Shown piece by piece: positions 18,884 to 28,288 of a stretch of 64,000 bases of DNA. Each line of letters begins with the position of its first letter. Positions within the stretch are counted from its first letter, which is position 1. The translations under genes were made by a program, and so were the position numbers. The notes under the pieces were generated by a model. It was given only the letters and a program-made list of their open reading frames with translations. It had not been told where the DNA came from and searched no databases. This DNA is from Pseudomonas asiatica (lineage in GTDB: Bacteria; Pseudomonadota; Gammaproteobacteria; Pseudomonadales; Pseudomonadaceae), in NCBI RefSeq assembly GCF_009932335.1, contig NZ_BLJF01000001.1, positions 3,846,501 to 3,910,500 on the forward strand. The letters run 5' to 3'.

Positions 18884-20173
18884 ATGCTGTCATCGCAGCC
18901 ACAGGCGTTCGCGCCTACCCGTTCCTTTGCCGCACGCCCTTCCGCCATCGTCAGTGCCCTTGCGCTTGCCGGTGTCGCGCCGATGAGCCAGGCCGCCTTC
19001 TTCGAAGACAGCACGGCCACCTTCGAAACCCGCAACATGTACTTCAACCGCGATTTCCGCGACGGCACCAGTGCACAGCAATCCAAGCGCGACGAGTGGG
19101 CCCAGGGCTTCATGCTCAACTTCGAGTCTGGCTACACCGATGGCACCGTAGGCTTCGGCCTGGATGCGCTGGGCATGCTCGGCATCAAGCTCGACTCCAG
19201 CCCCGACCGCACCGACACCGGCCTGCTGCCGACGCACGATGACGGCAAGGCCGCCGACGAGTACTCCAAGCTCGGCCTGACCGGCAAGGTGAAGGTGTCG
19301 CAGACCGAACTGAAGATCGGCACTCTGATCCCCGAACTGCCGACCCTGCAGCCCAACGATGGGCGCATCCTGCCGCAAACCTTCGAAGGCGGCCTGCTCA
19401 CCTCGAAGGAGGTCAAGGGCCTGACCTTCACCGGAGGCCGACTGGACAAGGCCAAGGACCGCAACGACACCAACTGGGAAGACCTGGCCCTGAACAACAA
19501 GAACGGCCGCTTCGGTGGCTCGTTCAGCGCCGACAACCTGGACCTGGCCGGCCTCGACTACCAGTTCACCGATCGCATCACCGGCAGCTACCACTTTGCC
19601 CAGCTCGACGATATCTACCGCCAGCACTTCATCGGCATGGTCGCCACCCAGCCATGGGGCCCCGGCACCTTGGGCGCCGACCTGCGCCTGGCCGTGAGTG
19701 ACGACGCCGGCGCCGCCAAGGCCGGCAACATCGACAACACCACCTTCAATGGCATGCTCAGCTACGCCCTGGGCGGGCACAAGGTCAGCGCCGCCTGGCA
19801 GCAATTGTCAGGCGACAGCGCCTTCCCGTACGTCGATGGTGCCGACCCGTACCTGGTCAACTTCGTCCAGATCAACGACTTCGCAGGCGCCGACGAACGC
19901 TCCTGGCAGGCGCGCTACGACTACAACTTCGCCGCGCTCGGCGTGCCCGGCCTGACCTTCATGACCCGCTACATCAGCGGCGACAACGTCAGCCGCGCCG
20001 CCGGTGGCGAGGGCAAGGAGTGGGAACGCGATACCGAGATGAAGTACGTGGTACAAAGCGGCCCGTTGAAGAACGTCGCCGTGCGCCTGCGCAACGCCAC
20101 CTTCCGCTCCAACTTCGCCCGCGACGCGGACGAGGTGCGGCTGCTGGTGAGCTACAGCGTGGCGCTGTGGTAA
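18884..20173 (+). CDS. opdH: OprD-family outer membrane porin, OpdH-like
   Basis: 429-residue outer-membrane channel of the OprD family with an N-terminal signal region (about 1-40, ending MSQAAFFED). It continues as an 18-strand-type barrel with typical stretches (FNRDFRDG, WAQGFMLNFESGYTDGTVGFGLDALGMLGIKLDS) and a C-terminal aromatic-rich strand ending VALW. Its position ahead of tctCBA, opposite tctDE, matches OpdH, the tricarboxylate (cis-aconitate/citrate) porin of P. aeruginosa. ATG 18884 is chosen over GTG 18881 (GGAG nine bases upstream). Confidence 0.93.
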   Translation: MLSSQPQAFAPTRSFAARPSAIVSALALAGVAPMSQAAFFEDSTATFETRNMYFNRDFRDGTSAQQSKRDEWAQGFMLNFESGYTDGTVGFGLDALGMLGIKLDSSPDRTDTGLLPTHDDGKAADEYSKLGLTGKVKVSQTELKIGTLIPELPTLQPNDGRILPQTFEGGLLTSKEVKGLTFTGGRLDKAKDRNDTNWEDLALNNKNGRFGGSFSADNLDLAGLDYQFTDRITGSYHFAQLDDIYRQHFIGMVATQPWGPGTLGADLRLAVSDDAGAAKAGNIDNTTFNGMLSYALGGHKVSAAWQQLSGDSAFPYVDGADPYLVNFVQINDFAGADERSWQARYDYNFAALGVPGLTFMTRYISGDNVSRAAGGEGKEWERDTEMKYVVQSGPLKNVAVRLRNATFRSNFARDADEVRLLVSYSVALW

Positions 20174-20219
20174 CCCCATAGCGATAACTTGATAACAACA
20201 ACGCTCACGGAGAAAGACG

Positions 20220-21200
20220 ATGACCTACTCACTGCGCCGCCTCGTCCTCGCTACCGGCTGCCTGCTGTTGGCCGGCAACGCCCTCGCTGCCGAACCGAAA
20301 CGCCCCGAATGCATTGCTCCCGCCTCGCCCGGCGGCGGCTTCGACCTGACCTGCAAGCTGGTGCAGAGCGCCCTGGTGCAGGAAAAAATCCTCACCAAGC
20401 CGATGCGCGTCACCTACATGCCCGGCGGTGTCGGTGCGGTGGCCTACAACGCCGTGGTCGCCCAGCGCCCGGCCGATGCCGGCACCCTGGTGGCCTGGTC
20501 CAGCGGTTCGCTGCTGAACCTGGCCCAGGGCAAGTTCGGCCGCTTCGACGAGAACGCGGTGAAATGGCTGGCCGCCGTCGGCACCAGCTATGGCGCCATC
20601 GCAGTGAAAAGCGACTCGCCCTACAAGACCCTCGACGACCTGGTCGCAGCGTTGAAGAAAGACCCGAGCAAGGTGGTAATCGGCTCCGGCGGTACCGTCG
20701 GCAGCCAGGACTGGATGCAGACCGCCCTGATTGCCAAGGCCGCCGGCATCAACCCGCGTGACCTGCGTTACGTCGCCCTGGAAGGTGGCGGCGAGATCGC
20801 CACGGCGTTGCTGGGCGGGCATATCCAGGTAGGCTCGACCGACATCTCCGACTCCATGCCGCACATTCAGAGCGGCAACATGCGCATCCTCGCGGTGTTC
20901 TCGGAAAAGCGCCTGGACGAGCCCGAGATGAAAGACATCCCCACCGCCAAGGAACAGGGTTACGACATCGTCTGGCCAGTGGTACGCGGCTTCTACCTGG
21001 GGCCAAAGGTGAGCGACGAGGAATACGCCTGGTGGAAGCAGTCATTCGACAAGATGCTGGCTTCGGAAGACTTCGCCAAGTTGCGTGACCAGCGCGAACT
21101 GTTCCCGTTCGCCATGACCGGTGCAGAGCTGGACGGCTATGTGAAGAAGCAAGTGGCTGACTACAAGACACTGGCCAGGGAGTTTGGCCTGATCCAGTAA
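20220..21200 (+). CDS. tctC: tripartite tricarboxylate transporter substrate-binding protein TctC
   Basis: Periplasmic Bug/TctC-family receptor that captures tricarboxylates for the TctAB membrane pair. The protein is 326 residues. The signal peptide is about 1-24 (ending LAGNALAAEP). The Bug signature appears in CIAPASPGGGFDLTCKLVQ and the ligand-loop segment YMPGGVGAVAYN, with the second lobe element GGTVGSQDWMQ. It lies 46 bp after the porin gene. A REP pair separates it from tctB. Confidence 0.95.
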   Translation: MTYSLRRLVLATGCLLLAGNALAAEPKRPECIAPASPGGGFDLTCKLVQSALVQEKILTKPMRVTYMPGGVGAVAYNAVVAQRPADAGTLVAWSSGSLLNLAQGKFGRFDENAVKWLAAVGTSYGAIAVKSDSPYKTLDDLVAALKKDPSKVVIGSGGTVGSQDWMQTALIAKAAGINPRDLRYVALEGGGEIATALLGGHIQVGSTDISDSMPHIQSGNMRILAVFSEKRLDEPEMKDIPTAKEQGYDIVWPVVRGFYLGPKVSDEEYAWWKQSFDKMLASEDFAKLRDQRELFPFAMTGAELDGYVKKQVADYKTLAREFGLIQ

Positions 21201-21222
21201 CACGCCAACGCCGTTCGCTCCA

Positions 21223-21342
21223 TGTAGGAGCGGCCTTGTGTCGCGAAAGGGCTGCGAAGCAGCCCCAGCGATTTGTGCAGCGATGCTGAAATCCTGGGGC
21301 CGCCTTGCGACCCATCGCGACACAAGGCCGCTCCTACAAAGG
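21223..21342. repeat. REP palindrome pair (REP d) inside the tct operon
   Basis: TGTAGGAGCGGCCTTGTGTCGCGA (21224-21247) is repeated as its complement at about 21317-21340 around GGGCTGC/GCAGCCC stems. It lies between tctC and tctB, where it could stabilise the upstream mRNA and raise the receptor-to-permease ratio. Confidence 0.85.
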
Positions 21343-21378
21343 ATCTGCGTCTTGCCGATGAACAACGAGGATTCCTTC

Positions 21379-21837
21379 ATGATCCTGCAACGCATCTTCG
21401 CCCTGGCCCTGCTGGCGGTGTGCGCCGCCCTGGCCGTGATGGCCTGGCCTTACCAGGCGGCGTTTTCCTATGAACCGGTGGGCCCGCGCGCCTACCCGCT
21501 GTTGACGCTCGGCCTGCTCGGCCTGGGCCTGCTGTACCTGGTGTTCCGTCCCACCCCCATCGTGCGCAAGGACGACGAACCGGAACTGGACCGCGAGACC
21601 CTGATCAAGATCGCCGCCTGCGTCGGCCTGCTGATCGTGTTCGCCAGCACCTTCGAAGCCCTGGGCTTCATCCTCAGCGCCATCCTGGTCGGCGTGCCCA
21701 TGGCCCGCCTGTACGGCGGCCGCTGGCTGCACAGCGCCATCGTGGTGGCGGGCATGAGCCTGTTTCTCTACTGGCTGTTCGACCGCGTGATGGACGTGCC
21801 CCTGCCCCTTGGCCTGCTGAGCGTACTGGAGAACTGA
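21379..21837 (+). CDS. tctB: tripartite tricarboxylate transporter small membrane subunit TctB
   Basis: 152 residues with four predicted membrane helices (about 2-20, 33-52, 73-90 and 105-140 as two short helices), the usual TctB layout. It partners TctA to form the membrane part of the transporter. The ATG at 21379 is preferred because GAGGA lies seven bases upstream. Earlier in-frame starts fall in the REP element. It lies three bases before tctA. Confidence 0.92.
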   Translation: MILQRIFALALLAVCAALAVMAWPYQAAFSYEPVGPRAYPLLTLGLLGLGLLYLVFRPTPIVRKDDEPELDRETLIKIAACVGLLIVFASTFEALGFILSAILVGVPMARLYGGRWLHSAIVVAGMSLFLYWLFDRVMDVPLPLGLLSVLEN

Positions 21838-21840
21838 CAC

Positions 21841-23355
21841 ATGGATACCTTGAGCTACCTGGGCCAGGGCTTCGGCGTCGCCCTGTCCCCTTACAACCTG
21901 GTCACCGCCCTCACCGGCACGCTGATCGGTACCGTGGTCGGCCTGCTGCCGGGCCTGGGCCCGATCAACGGCGTGGCCTTGCTGATCCCCATCGCCTTCG
22001 CCCTCGGCCTGCCGCCGGAATCGGCGCTGATCCTGCTGGCAGCGGTGTACCTGGGCTGCGAGTACGGCGGACGCATCAGTTCGATCCTGCTGAACATCCC
22101 CGGCGAAGCCTCGACCGTGATGACCACTCTCGATGGCTACCCGATGGCCCGCAATGGTCTGGCTGGCGTAGCGCTGTCGCTGTCGGCCTGGAGTTCGTTC
22201 ATCGGTGCGCTGATCGCCACCTGCGGCATGGTGCTGTTCGCACCGCTGCTGGCGAAATGGGCAATCGCCTTCGGCCCGGCGGAGTACTTCGTGCTGATGG
22301 TGTTCGCCATCGTCGCCCTCGGCGGCATGGCCGGCGACAAGCCGCTGAAAACCTTCATTGCCGCTTTGATCGGCCTGTTCCTGTCGGCAGTCGGCATCGA
22401 TGCCAACAGTGGCGTGTACCGCTTCACCGGCGACAGCGTGCACCTGGCCGACGGCATCCAGTTCGTGGTACTGGTGCTGGGCCTGTTCTCCATCAGCGAA
22501 ATCCTCCTGCTGCTGGAAAAGACCCACCATGGCCACCAGGCAGTCAAAGCCACCGGCCGCATGCTGTTCAACTTCAAGGAAGCGGCCTCGGTGTTCGTGG
22601 TCAATATCCGCTGCGGCTTGCTTGGCTTCATCATGGGTGTGCTGCCTGGTGCCGGTGCAACACTGGCGAGCGCCGTGGCCTACATGACCGAAAAACGCCT
22701 GGCGGGCGACAAGGGCAAGTTCGGCAAGGGCGACGCCCGCGGCCTGGCCGCACCGGAAACCGCCATCGGCGCCTCCTGCTGTGGCGCCCTGGTACCGATG
22801 CTGACCCTGGGCGTACCTGGCTCGGGCACCACCGCGGTGATGATCGGCGCGCTGACCTTGTACAACATCACCCCAGGCCCGCTGTTGTTCGAACAGCAGC
22901 CAGACATCGTCTGGGGCCTGATCGCCTCGCTGTTCGTCGCCAACATCATGCTGGTGATCCTCAACATCCCGATGATCCGCATCTTCACCCGCATCCTCGC
23001 CGTGCCAAACTGGGCGCTGGTACCGGTGATCGCCATCATCACCGCGATCGGCGTTTACGCCGTGCATGCCACTACCTTCGACCTGTTCCTGATGGTCGGT
23101 ATCGGCATCATGGGCTATATCCTGCGCAAGCTGGACTTCCCGCTGTCGCCGATCCTGCTCGGTTTCATCCTCGGTGGGTTGATGGAGCAGAACCTGCGCC
23201 GGGCGCTGTCGATCTCCAACGGCGAACTGGGCATCCTCTGGTCGAGCCCGATCAGCATGTCGGTATGGGTACTGACCATTTGCATGCTGACCCTGCCGCT
23301 GCTGCGCATCTGGCGCAAACGCAGCCTGCAGCGCCGGGCGATGGCCGATGCCTGA
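21841..23355 (+). CDS. tctA: tripartite tricarboxylate transporter large permease TctA
   Basis: 504-residue permease with about 12 membrane helices. The family signature near residues 20-45 (GTLIGTVVGLLPGLGPINGVALLIP) and its second copy at about 264-275 (GVLPGAGATLAS) mark the TctA fold, as do CEYGGRISSILLNIPGEAS and LTLGVPGSGTTAVMIGAL. It carries out ion-driven uptake of citrate-like acids delivered by TctC. It overlaps the next gene by eight bases. Confidence 0.96.
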   Translation: MDTLSYLGQGFGVALSPYNLVTALTGTLIGTVVGLLPGLGPINGVALLIPIAFALGLPPESALILLAAVYLGCEYGGRISSILLNIPGEASTVMTTLDGYPMARNGLAGVALSLSAWSSFIGALIATCGMVLFAPLLAKWAIAFGPAEYFVLMVFAIVALGGMAGDKPLKTFIAALIGLFLSAVGIDANSGVYRFTGDSVHLADGIQFVVLVLGLFSISEILLLLEKTHHGHQAVKATGRMLFNFKEAASVFVVNIRCGLLGFIMGVLPGAGATLASAVAYMTEKRLAGDKGKFGKGDARGLAAPETAIGASCCGALVPMLTLGVPGSGTTAVMIGALTLYNITPGPLLFEQQPDIVWGLIASLFVANIMLVILNIPMIRIFTRILAVPNWALVPVIAIITAIGVYAVHATTFDLFLMVGIGIMGYILRKLDFPLSPILLGFILGGLMEQNLRRALSISNGELGILWSSPISMSVWVLTICMLTLPLLRIWRKRSLQRRAMADA

Positions 23356-24379
23356 TCGCTCGTTGCCGTTGTTTGTCGCGACCGGGCTGGTCGGCCTTGC
23401 TGGCGGTTTTGCCGCCAGCAAGGTCGGCTGGCCTTTGCCGTGGATGGTCGGCTCGTTGCTGGCGATCATCCTGGTGCGCTGCCTGACACCCTGGCAGCTG
23501 CCGGAAATCCCCAATGGCCGCAAATGCGGGCAATGCATCATCGGTATCGGCATTGGCCTGCACTTCACCCCGGCGGTGATCGAGCAGGTGGCCAGCCATT
23601 TCGCACTGATCTTCTTCGGCGCGCTGTTCACCACCTTGTCCAGCGTGATCAGCGTATGGCTGCTGCGGCGCACCGGTGAAGACCGTGCCACGGCGTTCTT
23701 CGCCAGCATGCCGGGCGGTTCGGGGGAGATGGTCAACCTTGGCGCCCGCAATGGCGCAGTGCTCAGCCAGGTGGCGGCGGCGCAAAGCCTGCGCGTACTG
23801 GCGGTGGTACTGTGCGTGCCGGCGCTGTTCAAGTTCCTGCTGGGTGACGGGGTACCGCTGAATCACACCGGCAGTGTGAGCTGGGGCTGGCTGGCGCTGA
23901 CTGCACCGCTGGGCGTTGCCGTCGCCCTGCTGTGGCAGCGCTTGCGCCAGCCCAACCCGTGGTTGTTCGGGCCATTGTTGGTCGCAGCCACCGTGAGCCT
24001 GGCGGGCGACCTGCAGATAACCCTGCCCAATGGCGCCAGCCAGATCGGCCAGTGGTTGATCGGCAGCGGCCTGGCCTGCCACTTCAACCGCGCGTTCTTC
24101 CGCCGCGCACCGTCGTTCCTTTGCCGCACCCTGGTGGCCACGGCGTTGTGCATGGCGATTGCCGGCAGTGCCGCATGGGTGCTGAGCATGATGACCGCGC
24201 TGGATCTGCGTTCGCTGACATTGGGGATGATGCCGGGCGGAATTGCCGAGATGAGCCTGACGGCGGAGACCCTGCAGCTGTCGGTGCCGCTGGTGACGGC
24301 GCTGCAGGTGATGCGCTTGTTGTTTGTGCTGTTTCTGGCAGAGCCGTTGTTCCGGGTGTGGAACGCCAACCCGGAATAA
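23348..24379 (+). CDS. AbrB-family membrane protein
   Basis: 343 residues with about ten hydrophobic helices arranged as two similar halves, each starting with a Gly-rich element (GLVGLAGGFAASKVGWPLPWMVGSL; later GWLALTAPLGVAVALLW). This is the AbrB/COG3180 transporter-like family, often labelled putative ammonia monooxygenase, which is misleading. It overlaps the tctA stop by eight bases, so it is translated with the tricarboxylate operon. That suggests an accessory role in organic-acid transport, but the substrate is unknown. Confidence 0.82.
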   Translation: MPDRSLPLFVATGLVGLAGGFAASKVGWPLPWMVGSLLAIILVRCLTPWQLPEIPNGRKCGQCIIGIGIGLHFTPAVIEQVASHFALIFFGALFTTLSSVISVWLLRRTGEDRATAFFASMPGGSGEMVNLGARNGAVLSQVAAAQSLRVLAVVLCVPALFKFLLGDGVPLNHTGSVSWGWLALTAPLGVAVALLWQRLRQPNPWLFGPLLVAATVSLAGDLQITLPNGASQIGQWLIGSGLACHFNRAFFRRAPSFLCRTLVATALCMAIAGSAAWVLSMMTALDLRSLTLGMMPGGIAEMSLTAETLQLSVPLVTALQVMRLLFVLFLAEPLFRVWNANPE

Positions 24380-24380
24380 T

Positions 24381-24486
24381 CGCGTCGCCTGCTTCGCGGG
24401 CTTGCCCGCTCCCACAGGTACTGCATCGCCCTCAAGGCAGGTGCTATCCCTGTGGGAGCGGGCAAGCCCGCGAAGCAGGCGACGCG
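24381..24486. repeat. REP palindrome pair with perfect 38-bp arms (REP e)
   Basis: 24381-24418 and 24449-24486 are exact complements (CGCGTCGCCTGCTTCGCGGG...), separated by 30 bp. It lies between convergent abrB-like and ung genes, and its arms are among the longest in the window. Confidence 0.9.
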
Positions 24487-24499
24487 TTCTTTCAGGTGA

Positions 24500-25192
24500 T
24501 CACAGCGGTGGCAATGCCCAGTTGATCGGCGCCAGCCCGCGCTGCTGGAGGAAACTGTTGGCCCGGCTGAAATGCCCGCACCCCAGGAACCCACGGTAAG
24601 CCGACAACGGTGATGGATGCACCGATTTCAGCACCAGGTGCTTGGTCCCGTCGATCAGCTTCTGCTTGCTTTGCGCATGCGAGCCCCACAGCAGGAACAC
24701 CACGTTCGGGCACTGCTCGCTAACCACCTGGATGATCCGGTCGGTAAAGAACTCCCAGCCCTTCTTGGCATGCGACGCGGCATTGGCACGCTCCACGGTC
24801 ATGGTCGTGTTGAGCAAAAGCACGCCCTGCTCGGCCCAGCTCTGCAGGTAGCCATGACTGGCAATCGGGATGTTCAGGTCGCGCTGCAGCTCCTTGTAGA
24901 TGTTGACCAGCGAAGGTGGCGTGGCCACGCCCGGTTGCACCGAGAAGCACAGGCCATGCGCCTGACCCGGCCCGTGGTAAGGGTCCTGGCCAAGGATGAC
25001 CACCTTCACCTGCTCCAGCGGCGTCGAGTTGAGCGCGTTGAAGATCAACGGCCCTGGCGGGTAGATCTCTTTGCCGGCGGCGTACTCGCTGCGCAGGAAC
25101 TCGCGCAACTGATGCATGTAGGGCTGGTCGAATTCCGCGCGCAAGGCGGCCTTCCAGCTGGGTTCGAGTTTGATGCGATCGTCGTCAGTCAT
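24500..25192 (-). CDS. ung: uracil-DNA glycosylase
   Basis: Removes uracil from DNA to start base excision repair. The 230-residue product carries the family motifs: catalytic-Asp box [22 protein letters not shown] (about 59-80), [19 protein letters not shown] and the DNA-minor-groove loop [13 protein letters not shown]. The ATG at 25192 has GGAAGG just upstream. The same open frame runs much further upstream, but that part is antisense to the next gene and has no family similarity. Confidence 0.98.
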   Translation of the reverse strand: MTDDDRIKLEPSWKAALRAEFDQPYMHQLREFLRSEYAAGKEIYPPGPLIFNALNSTPLEQVKVVILGQDPYHGPGQAHGLCFSVQPGVATPPSLVNIYKELQRDLNIPIASHGYLQSWAEQGVLLLNTTMTVERANAASHAKKGWEFFTDRIIQVVSEQCPNVVFLLWGSHAQSKQKLIDGTKHLVLKSVHPSPLSAYRGFLGCGHFSRANSFLQQRGLAPINWALPPL

Positions 25193-25318
25193 GGGGCCTT
25201 CCATAAACAATGGCGCGACACTAGGTAAGCCCTTCCCGCTTGTCAAACGATCCGACCGACGACCGGCATGTTCGGCCAGGCAAGCCATACTTGGGCGATG
25301 ACTTGCGCGAGGTAGTCC

Positions 25319-26425
25319 ATGGCCATTCATTGCGAGGTACTCACCGGCGCCGATGGCGCCCGCATCGGCATCGCCACCCTGGATGCGCCCAAGGCGCTCA
25401 ATGCGCTGAGCCTGCCGATGATCGAGGTATTGGGCGAACAGTTGCACGCCTGGGCTCGCGACCCGGGAATCGTCTGCGTGCTGCTGCGCGGCAACGGTGC
25501 CAAGGCCTTCTGTGCCGGCGGTGATGTGCGTGCGCTGGTACAAGCCTGCCGCGACCACCCTGGTAGCGTGCCCCCGCTGGCCGCCACCTTCTTCGCCGCC
25601 GAATACCGCCTGGACTTTGCCCTGCACACCTATCCCAAGCCGTTGCTGTGCTGGGGGCACGGGCATGTGCTGGGTGGTGGCATGGGCCTGCTGCAGGGCG
25701 CCAATGTGCGTATTGTCACCCCCAGCAGTCGGCTGGCCATGCCGGAAATCAGCATCGGCCTGTACCCGGACGTGGGCGCCAGCTGGTTCCTTGCCCGCCT
25801 GCCGGGCAAGCTGGGGTTGTTCCTCGGCCTGACAGGCGCGCCGATCAATGCCCACGACGCCCTGGACCTGGGCCTGGCCGACCGCTTTCTGGGTGAGCAC
25901 CAGCAAGAGGCGCTGATCGAGGAACTGCTGCAGCTGAACTGGCAGGAACAAACTACCCTGCAACTGAACAGCCTGCTCAAGGCCGAACAGCACCGCGCCT
26001 GCGCCGAGTTGCCCCAGGCCCAGTGGCTGCCGCGGCGACAGGTAATCGATCAGTTACTCGACGTGGCCGACGCAGCAGCCGCCTGGCGTGCGCTGGAGGG
26101 GCTCAAGCACCACGACGACCCGCTGCTGGCAGATGCCGGCCAACGGTTGCATGAAGGTTGCCCGCTGACCGCACACCTGGTGTGGGAACAGATCCGCCGG
26201 GCACGGCAGCTGTCGTTGGCGCAGGTGTTTCAGATGGAATACAGCATGAGCCTGAACTGCTGCCGCCACCCGGAATTCAGCGAAGGCGTGCGTGCGCGCT
26301 TGCTGGACAAGGACAACCAGCCGCACTGGCACTGGCCCGATGTGGCGCAAGTGCCGGCGGCGGTGGTGGAGGCGCATTTTGCCAAGGTGTGGGAGGGGCG
26401 GCATCCGCTGGCGGATCTCGGGTAG
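25319..26425 (+). CDS. enoyl-CoA hydratase/3-hydroxyisobutyryl-CoA hydrolase family protein
   Basis: 368-residue crotonase-fold enzyme. The oxyanion-hole elements are [13 protein letters not shown] (about 62-74) and [15 protein letters not shown] (about 115-129), followed by [23 protein letters not shown]. The last segment and the long C-terminal part (beyond 260) are typical of the HIBYL-CoA hydrolase subgroup (ECH_2) rather than plain hydratases. It may act in valine catabolism or a related acyl-CoA hydrolysis. The exact substrate is unproved. It is divergent from ung. Confidence 0.88.
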   Translation: MAIHCEVLTGADGARIGIATLDAPKALNALSLPMIEVLGEQLHAWARDPGIVCVLLRGNGAKAFCAGGDVRALVQACRDHPGSVPPLAATFFAAEYRLDFALHTYPKPLLCWGHGHVLGGGMGLLQGANVRIVTPSSRLAMPEISIGLYPDVGASWFLARLPGKLGLFLGLTGAPINAHDALDLGLADRFLGEHQQEALIEELLQLNWQEQTTLQLNSLLKAEQHRACAELPQAQWLPRRQVIDQLLDVADAAAAWRALEGLKHHDDPLLADAGQRLHEGCPLTAHLVWEQIRRARQLSLAQVFQMEYSMSLNCCRHPEFSEGVRARLLDKDNQPHWHWPDVAQVPAAVVEAHFAKVWEGRHPLADLG

Positions 26426-26435
26426 CTTCGAGAAG

Positions 26436-26563
26436 TTGGGGCTGCATTGCAGCCCATCGCGACACAAGGCCGCTCCCACAGGTACAGCGATGGTTTCCAA
26501 TGCTGCGCCGTACCTGTGGGAGCGGCCTTGCGTCGCGAAAGGGGCGCAACGCGCCCCCGGTTT
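26436..26563. repeat. REP palindrome pair (REP f)
   Basis: ATCGCGACACAAGGCCGCTCCCACAGGTAC and its complement (with GTCGCGAAAGGGGCG) flank about 30 bp. GGGGCTGC and GCGCCCCC arms extend it. It lies between the convergent crotonase-family and lipoprotein genes. Confidence 0.85.
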
Positions 26564-26572
26564 TCAATTCAC

Positions 26573-27025
26573 CTACCGCTGCCAGTTCCCCCCTTGCCCG
26601 TGCCCACGCCGCCCGTCCCCGCGTCGGTCACTATCCCCCCGCCCGCTAGAGTGCCAACGGTCATTCTGCTGGTAGCGCTGGCTGCCACCGCGATAATCAT
26701 GACGGTCCCGGTCGCGCCCATAGTCATACCGCTGGCGGTTGCCATAGTCGTTTCGTGGGTTGCCATACCATTGCTTCATCCCCGGCTGCGGATGAGACCG
26801 GTAGTGAGGCGCGGGCGCCGAGCGGTAGTAGTAGCGTGGCGCAGGCTGATAGTAATAACGGGGCTGCGGCGCTACGTAATAGCGGTCATAGCGGTAATAA
26901 TCCGGTGACACATAACGGTCGGAGTAGTAGTGGTCCGATCGGTAATAGCCCCCGCTCTCGTAGTACGGAACGCAGGCGGAAGTCATCAGCCCCAGCAGGG
27001 CGATCAACAGGATTCGATAGGACAT
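26573..27025 (-). CDS. Tyr/Arg-rich small lipoprotein
   Basis: 150 residues starting at ATG 27025 (AGGAGG upstream). The signal peptide and lipobox are clear: MSYRILLIALLGLMTSAC, with C18 as the lipidated residue, so it is membrane anchored. The mature part is low complexity: about 60 residues very rich in Tyr (YYRSDHYYSDRYVSPDYYRY, APRYYYRS), then a basic Arg/Gly/His tail (RGDSDRRGDGRRGHGQGG). No enzyme motif is visible. Similar Tyr-rich lipoproteins are common in pseudomonads and of unknown function. Confidence 0.8.
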   Translation of the reverse strand: MSYRILLIALLGLMTSACVPYYESGGYYRSDHYYSDRYVSPDYYRYDRYYVAPQPRYYYQPAPRYYYRSAPAPHYRSHPQPGMKQWYGNPRNDYGNRQRYDYGRDRDRHDYRGGSQRYQQNDRWHSSGRGDSDRRGDGRRGHGQGGNWQR

Positions 27026-27168
27026 GGCGGCCTCCTGGACCGCTGGAGTGCCCGAACAGCGGCGCTGGCGAGCATCGATGCGAAATGCGATCATCGACGT
27101 TGAATAAGACAGTGCCGCCAAGGTGCAGTGCCATTTCTGCAACAATTTGATACAGGTGAGCGGCAGCC

Positions 27169-27381
27169 ATGCCCGACAACCAGCACTGCCCCGCTTGTGG
27201 CGCCCTCAACCAGTGCAGCTTGGCCGATCCGCGCCGGGCCACCCAGGCCTGCTGGTGTTACAGCGTGACCATCGACCCTGCCGTGCTCGAGGCCCTGCCC
27301 GCCGAGCTGCGCGACAAAGCCTGCCTGTGCCCGCGCTGCGCCGCCGTCGAAGAACAACTTCGCTCCCCCGCTTCCGACTGA
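27169..27381 (+). CDS. cysteine-rich CWC family protein
   Basis: 70 residues with eight cysteines: CPAC near the N-terminus, a central CxxxxxxxxxxxxCWCY region that gives the family its name, and CLCPRC at the end. The Cys pattern suggests bound zinc or iron. Members of this family often lie next to the RsuA-type pseudouridine synthase gene, as here (nine bases apart), so the two are likely cotranslated. No biochemical role is known to me. Confidence 0.85.
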   Translation: MPDNQHCPACGALNQCSLADPRRATQACWCYSVTIDPAVLEALPAELRDKACLCPRCAAVEEQLRSPASD

Positions 27382-27390
27382 CCGTTTGCC

Positions 27391-28083
27391 ATGCGCCTCG
27401 ACCGTTTCCTCGCCAACCTGCCCAGCCACAACCGCCAGCAAGTCCGTCTGATGCTGGCGCAACGCCGCGTGCGGGTGGATGGCCAAGTGGTCAGCGACCC
27501 ACTGGCCGAAGTGCGCGAATTCAGCCGCGTGGAGCTGGACGACCAGCTGCTGCAGGCTGGCCGCCCGGCACGCTACCTGATGTTGCACAAGCCCGCAGGC
27601 TGCGTCAGCGCCACCCAGGACCCGCAACACCGCACCGTGCTCGACCTGCTGCCAGCCGGTTTGCGTGAGGACCTGCACATTGCCGGGCGCCTGGACTTCA
27701 ACACCACGGGCTTGATGATCCTGACCAACGATGGCCAATGGTCACGCCGGCTTACCCAGCCCGCGACCAAGCTGCCCAAGCACTACCTGGTGCAAACCGA
27801 GGACGAGATTGGCGAGCACTATGTGGCCAAGTTCCTCGAGGGCTTCTACTTCGCTTTCGAAGACCTCACCACCCTGCCCGCCCAGCTGGACATCCTCGGG
27901 CCGCGCCAGGCACGGCTGTCGATCGTCGAAGGGCGCTATCACCAGGTGAAGCGCATGTTCGGCCATTTCGACAACAAGGTGGTGGGGTTGCATCGGGAGA
28001 GCATGGGGGCGATCCGGCTGGACCCGGGGTTGGCGCCAGGGGCGTTTCGTGAGCTGACGGCGGATGAAATAGCGACGGTCTAG
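27391..28083 (+). CDS. 16S rRNA pseudouridine synthase, RsuA family
   Basis: 230 residues. An N-terminal S4 RNA-binding domain (about 1-58: MRLDRFLANLPSHNRQQVRLMLAQRRVRVDG) precedes the catalytic domain with GRLDFNTTGLMILTNDG, whose Asp (about 107) is the catalytic residue, and GRYHQVKRMFGHFDNKV. RsuA makes pseudouridine 516 in 16S rRNA; the architecture fits that subfamily best. I leave the symbol blank because several RsuA/RluB/E/F-type paralogues occur in Pseudomonas. Confidence 0.92.
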   Translation: MRLDRFLANLPSHNRQQVRLMLAQRRVRVDGQVVSDPLAEVREFSRVELDDQLLQAGRPARYLMLHKPAGCVSATQDPQHRTVLDLLPAGLREDLHIAGRLDFNTTGLMILTNDGQWSRRLTQPATKLPKHYLVQTEDEIGEHYVAKFLEGFYFAFEDLTTLPAQLDILGPRQARLSIVEGRYHQVKRMFGHFDNKVVGLHRESMGAIRLDPGLAPGAFRELTADEIATV

Positions 28084-28092
28084 GTTGGCTGT

Positions 28093-28131
28093 TCCGGCCT
28101 CTTCGCGGGCTCGCCCGCTCCCACAGGGGCC
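28093..28131 (+). repeat. single REP unit (REP g)
   Basis: One unpaired copy, CCGGCCTCTTCGCGGGCTCG followed by CCCGCTCCCACAGGGG, 10 bases after the pseudouridine synthase stop. Confidence 0.8.
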
Positions 28132-28288
28132 GCGTAGCACGCAAAGCCTGACTCGAAACGTGGAAAGGGCCGGACCAGACAGATCAGGGTCGTCATACGA
28201 CCGCTCAGCGACAAAAGTCACATTTCCCCCCGAACGGCACTTGCGGGATTCCCGACCCACTGCTTGAATCCAAATCGTCAGTCTGCAT

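Noticed and set aside
21334..23832. 832-residue open frame on the minus strand
   Set aside because: Lies antisense to tctB, tctA and the AbrB-like gene; composition is His/Gln/Asp/Arg rich as expected for a GC-biased shadow frame, without any domain.
25193..25993. N-terminal extension that would make Ung 497 residues
   Set aside because: The extension is antisense to the crotonase-family gene; Ung has its normal length from ATG 25192 with a good ribosome site.
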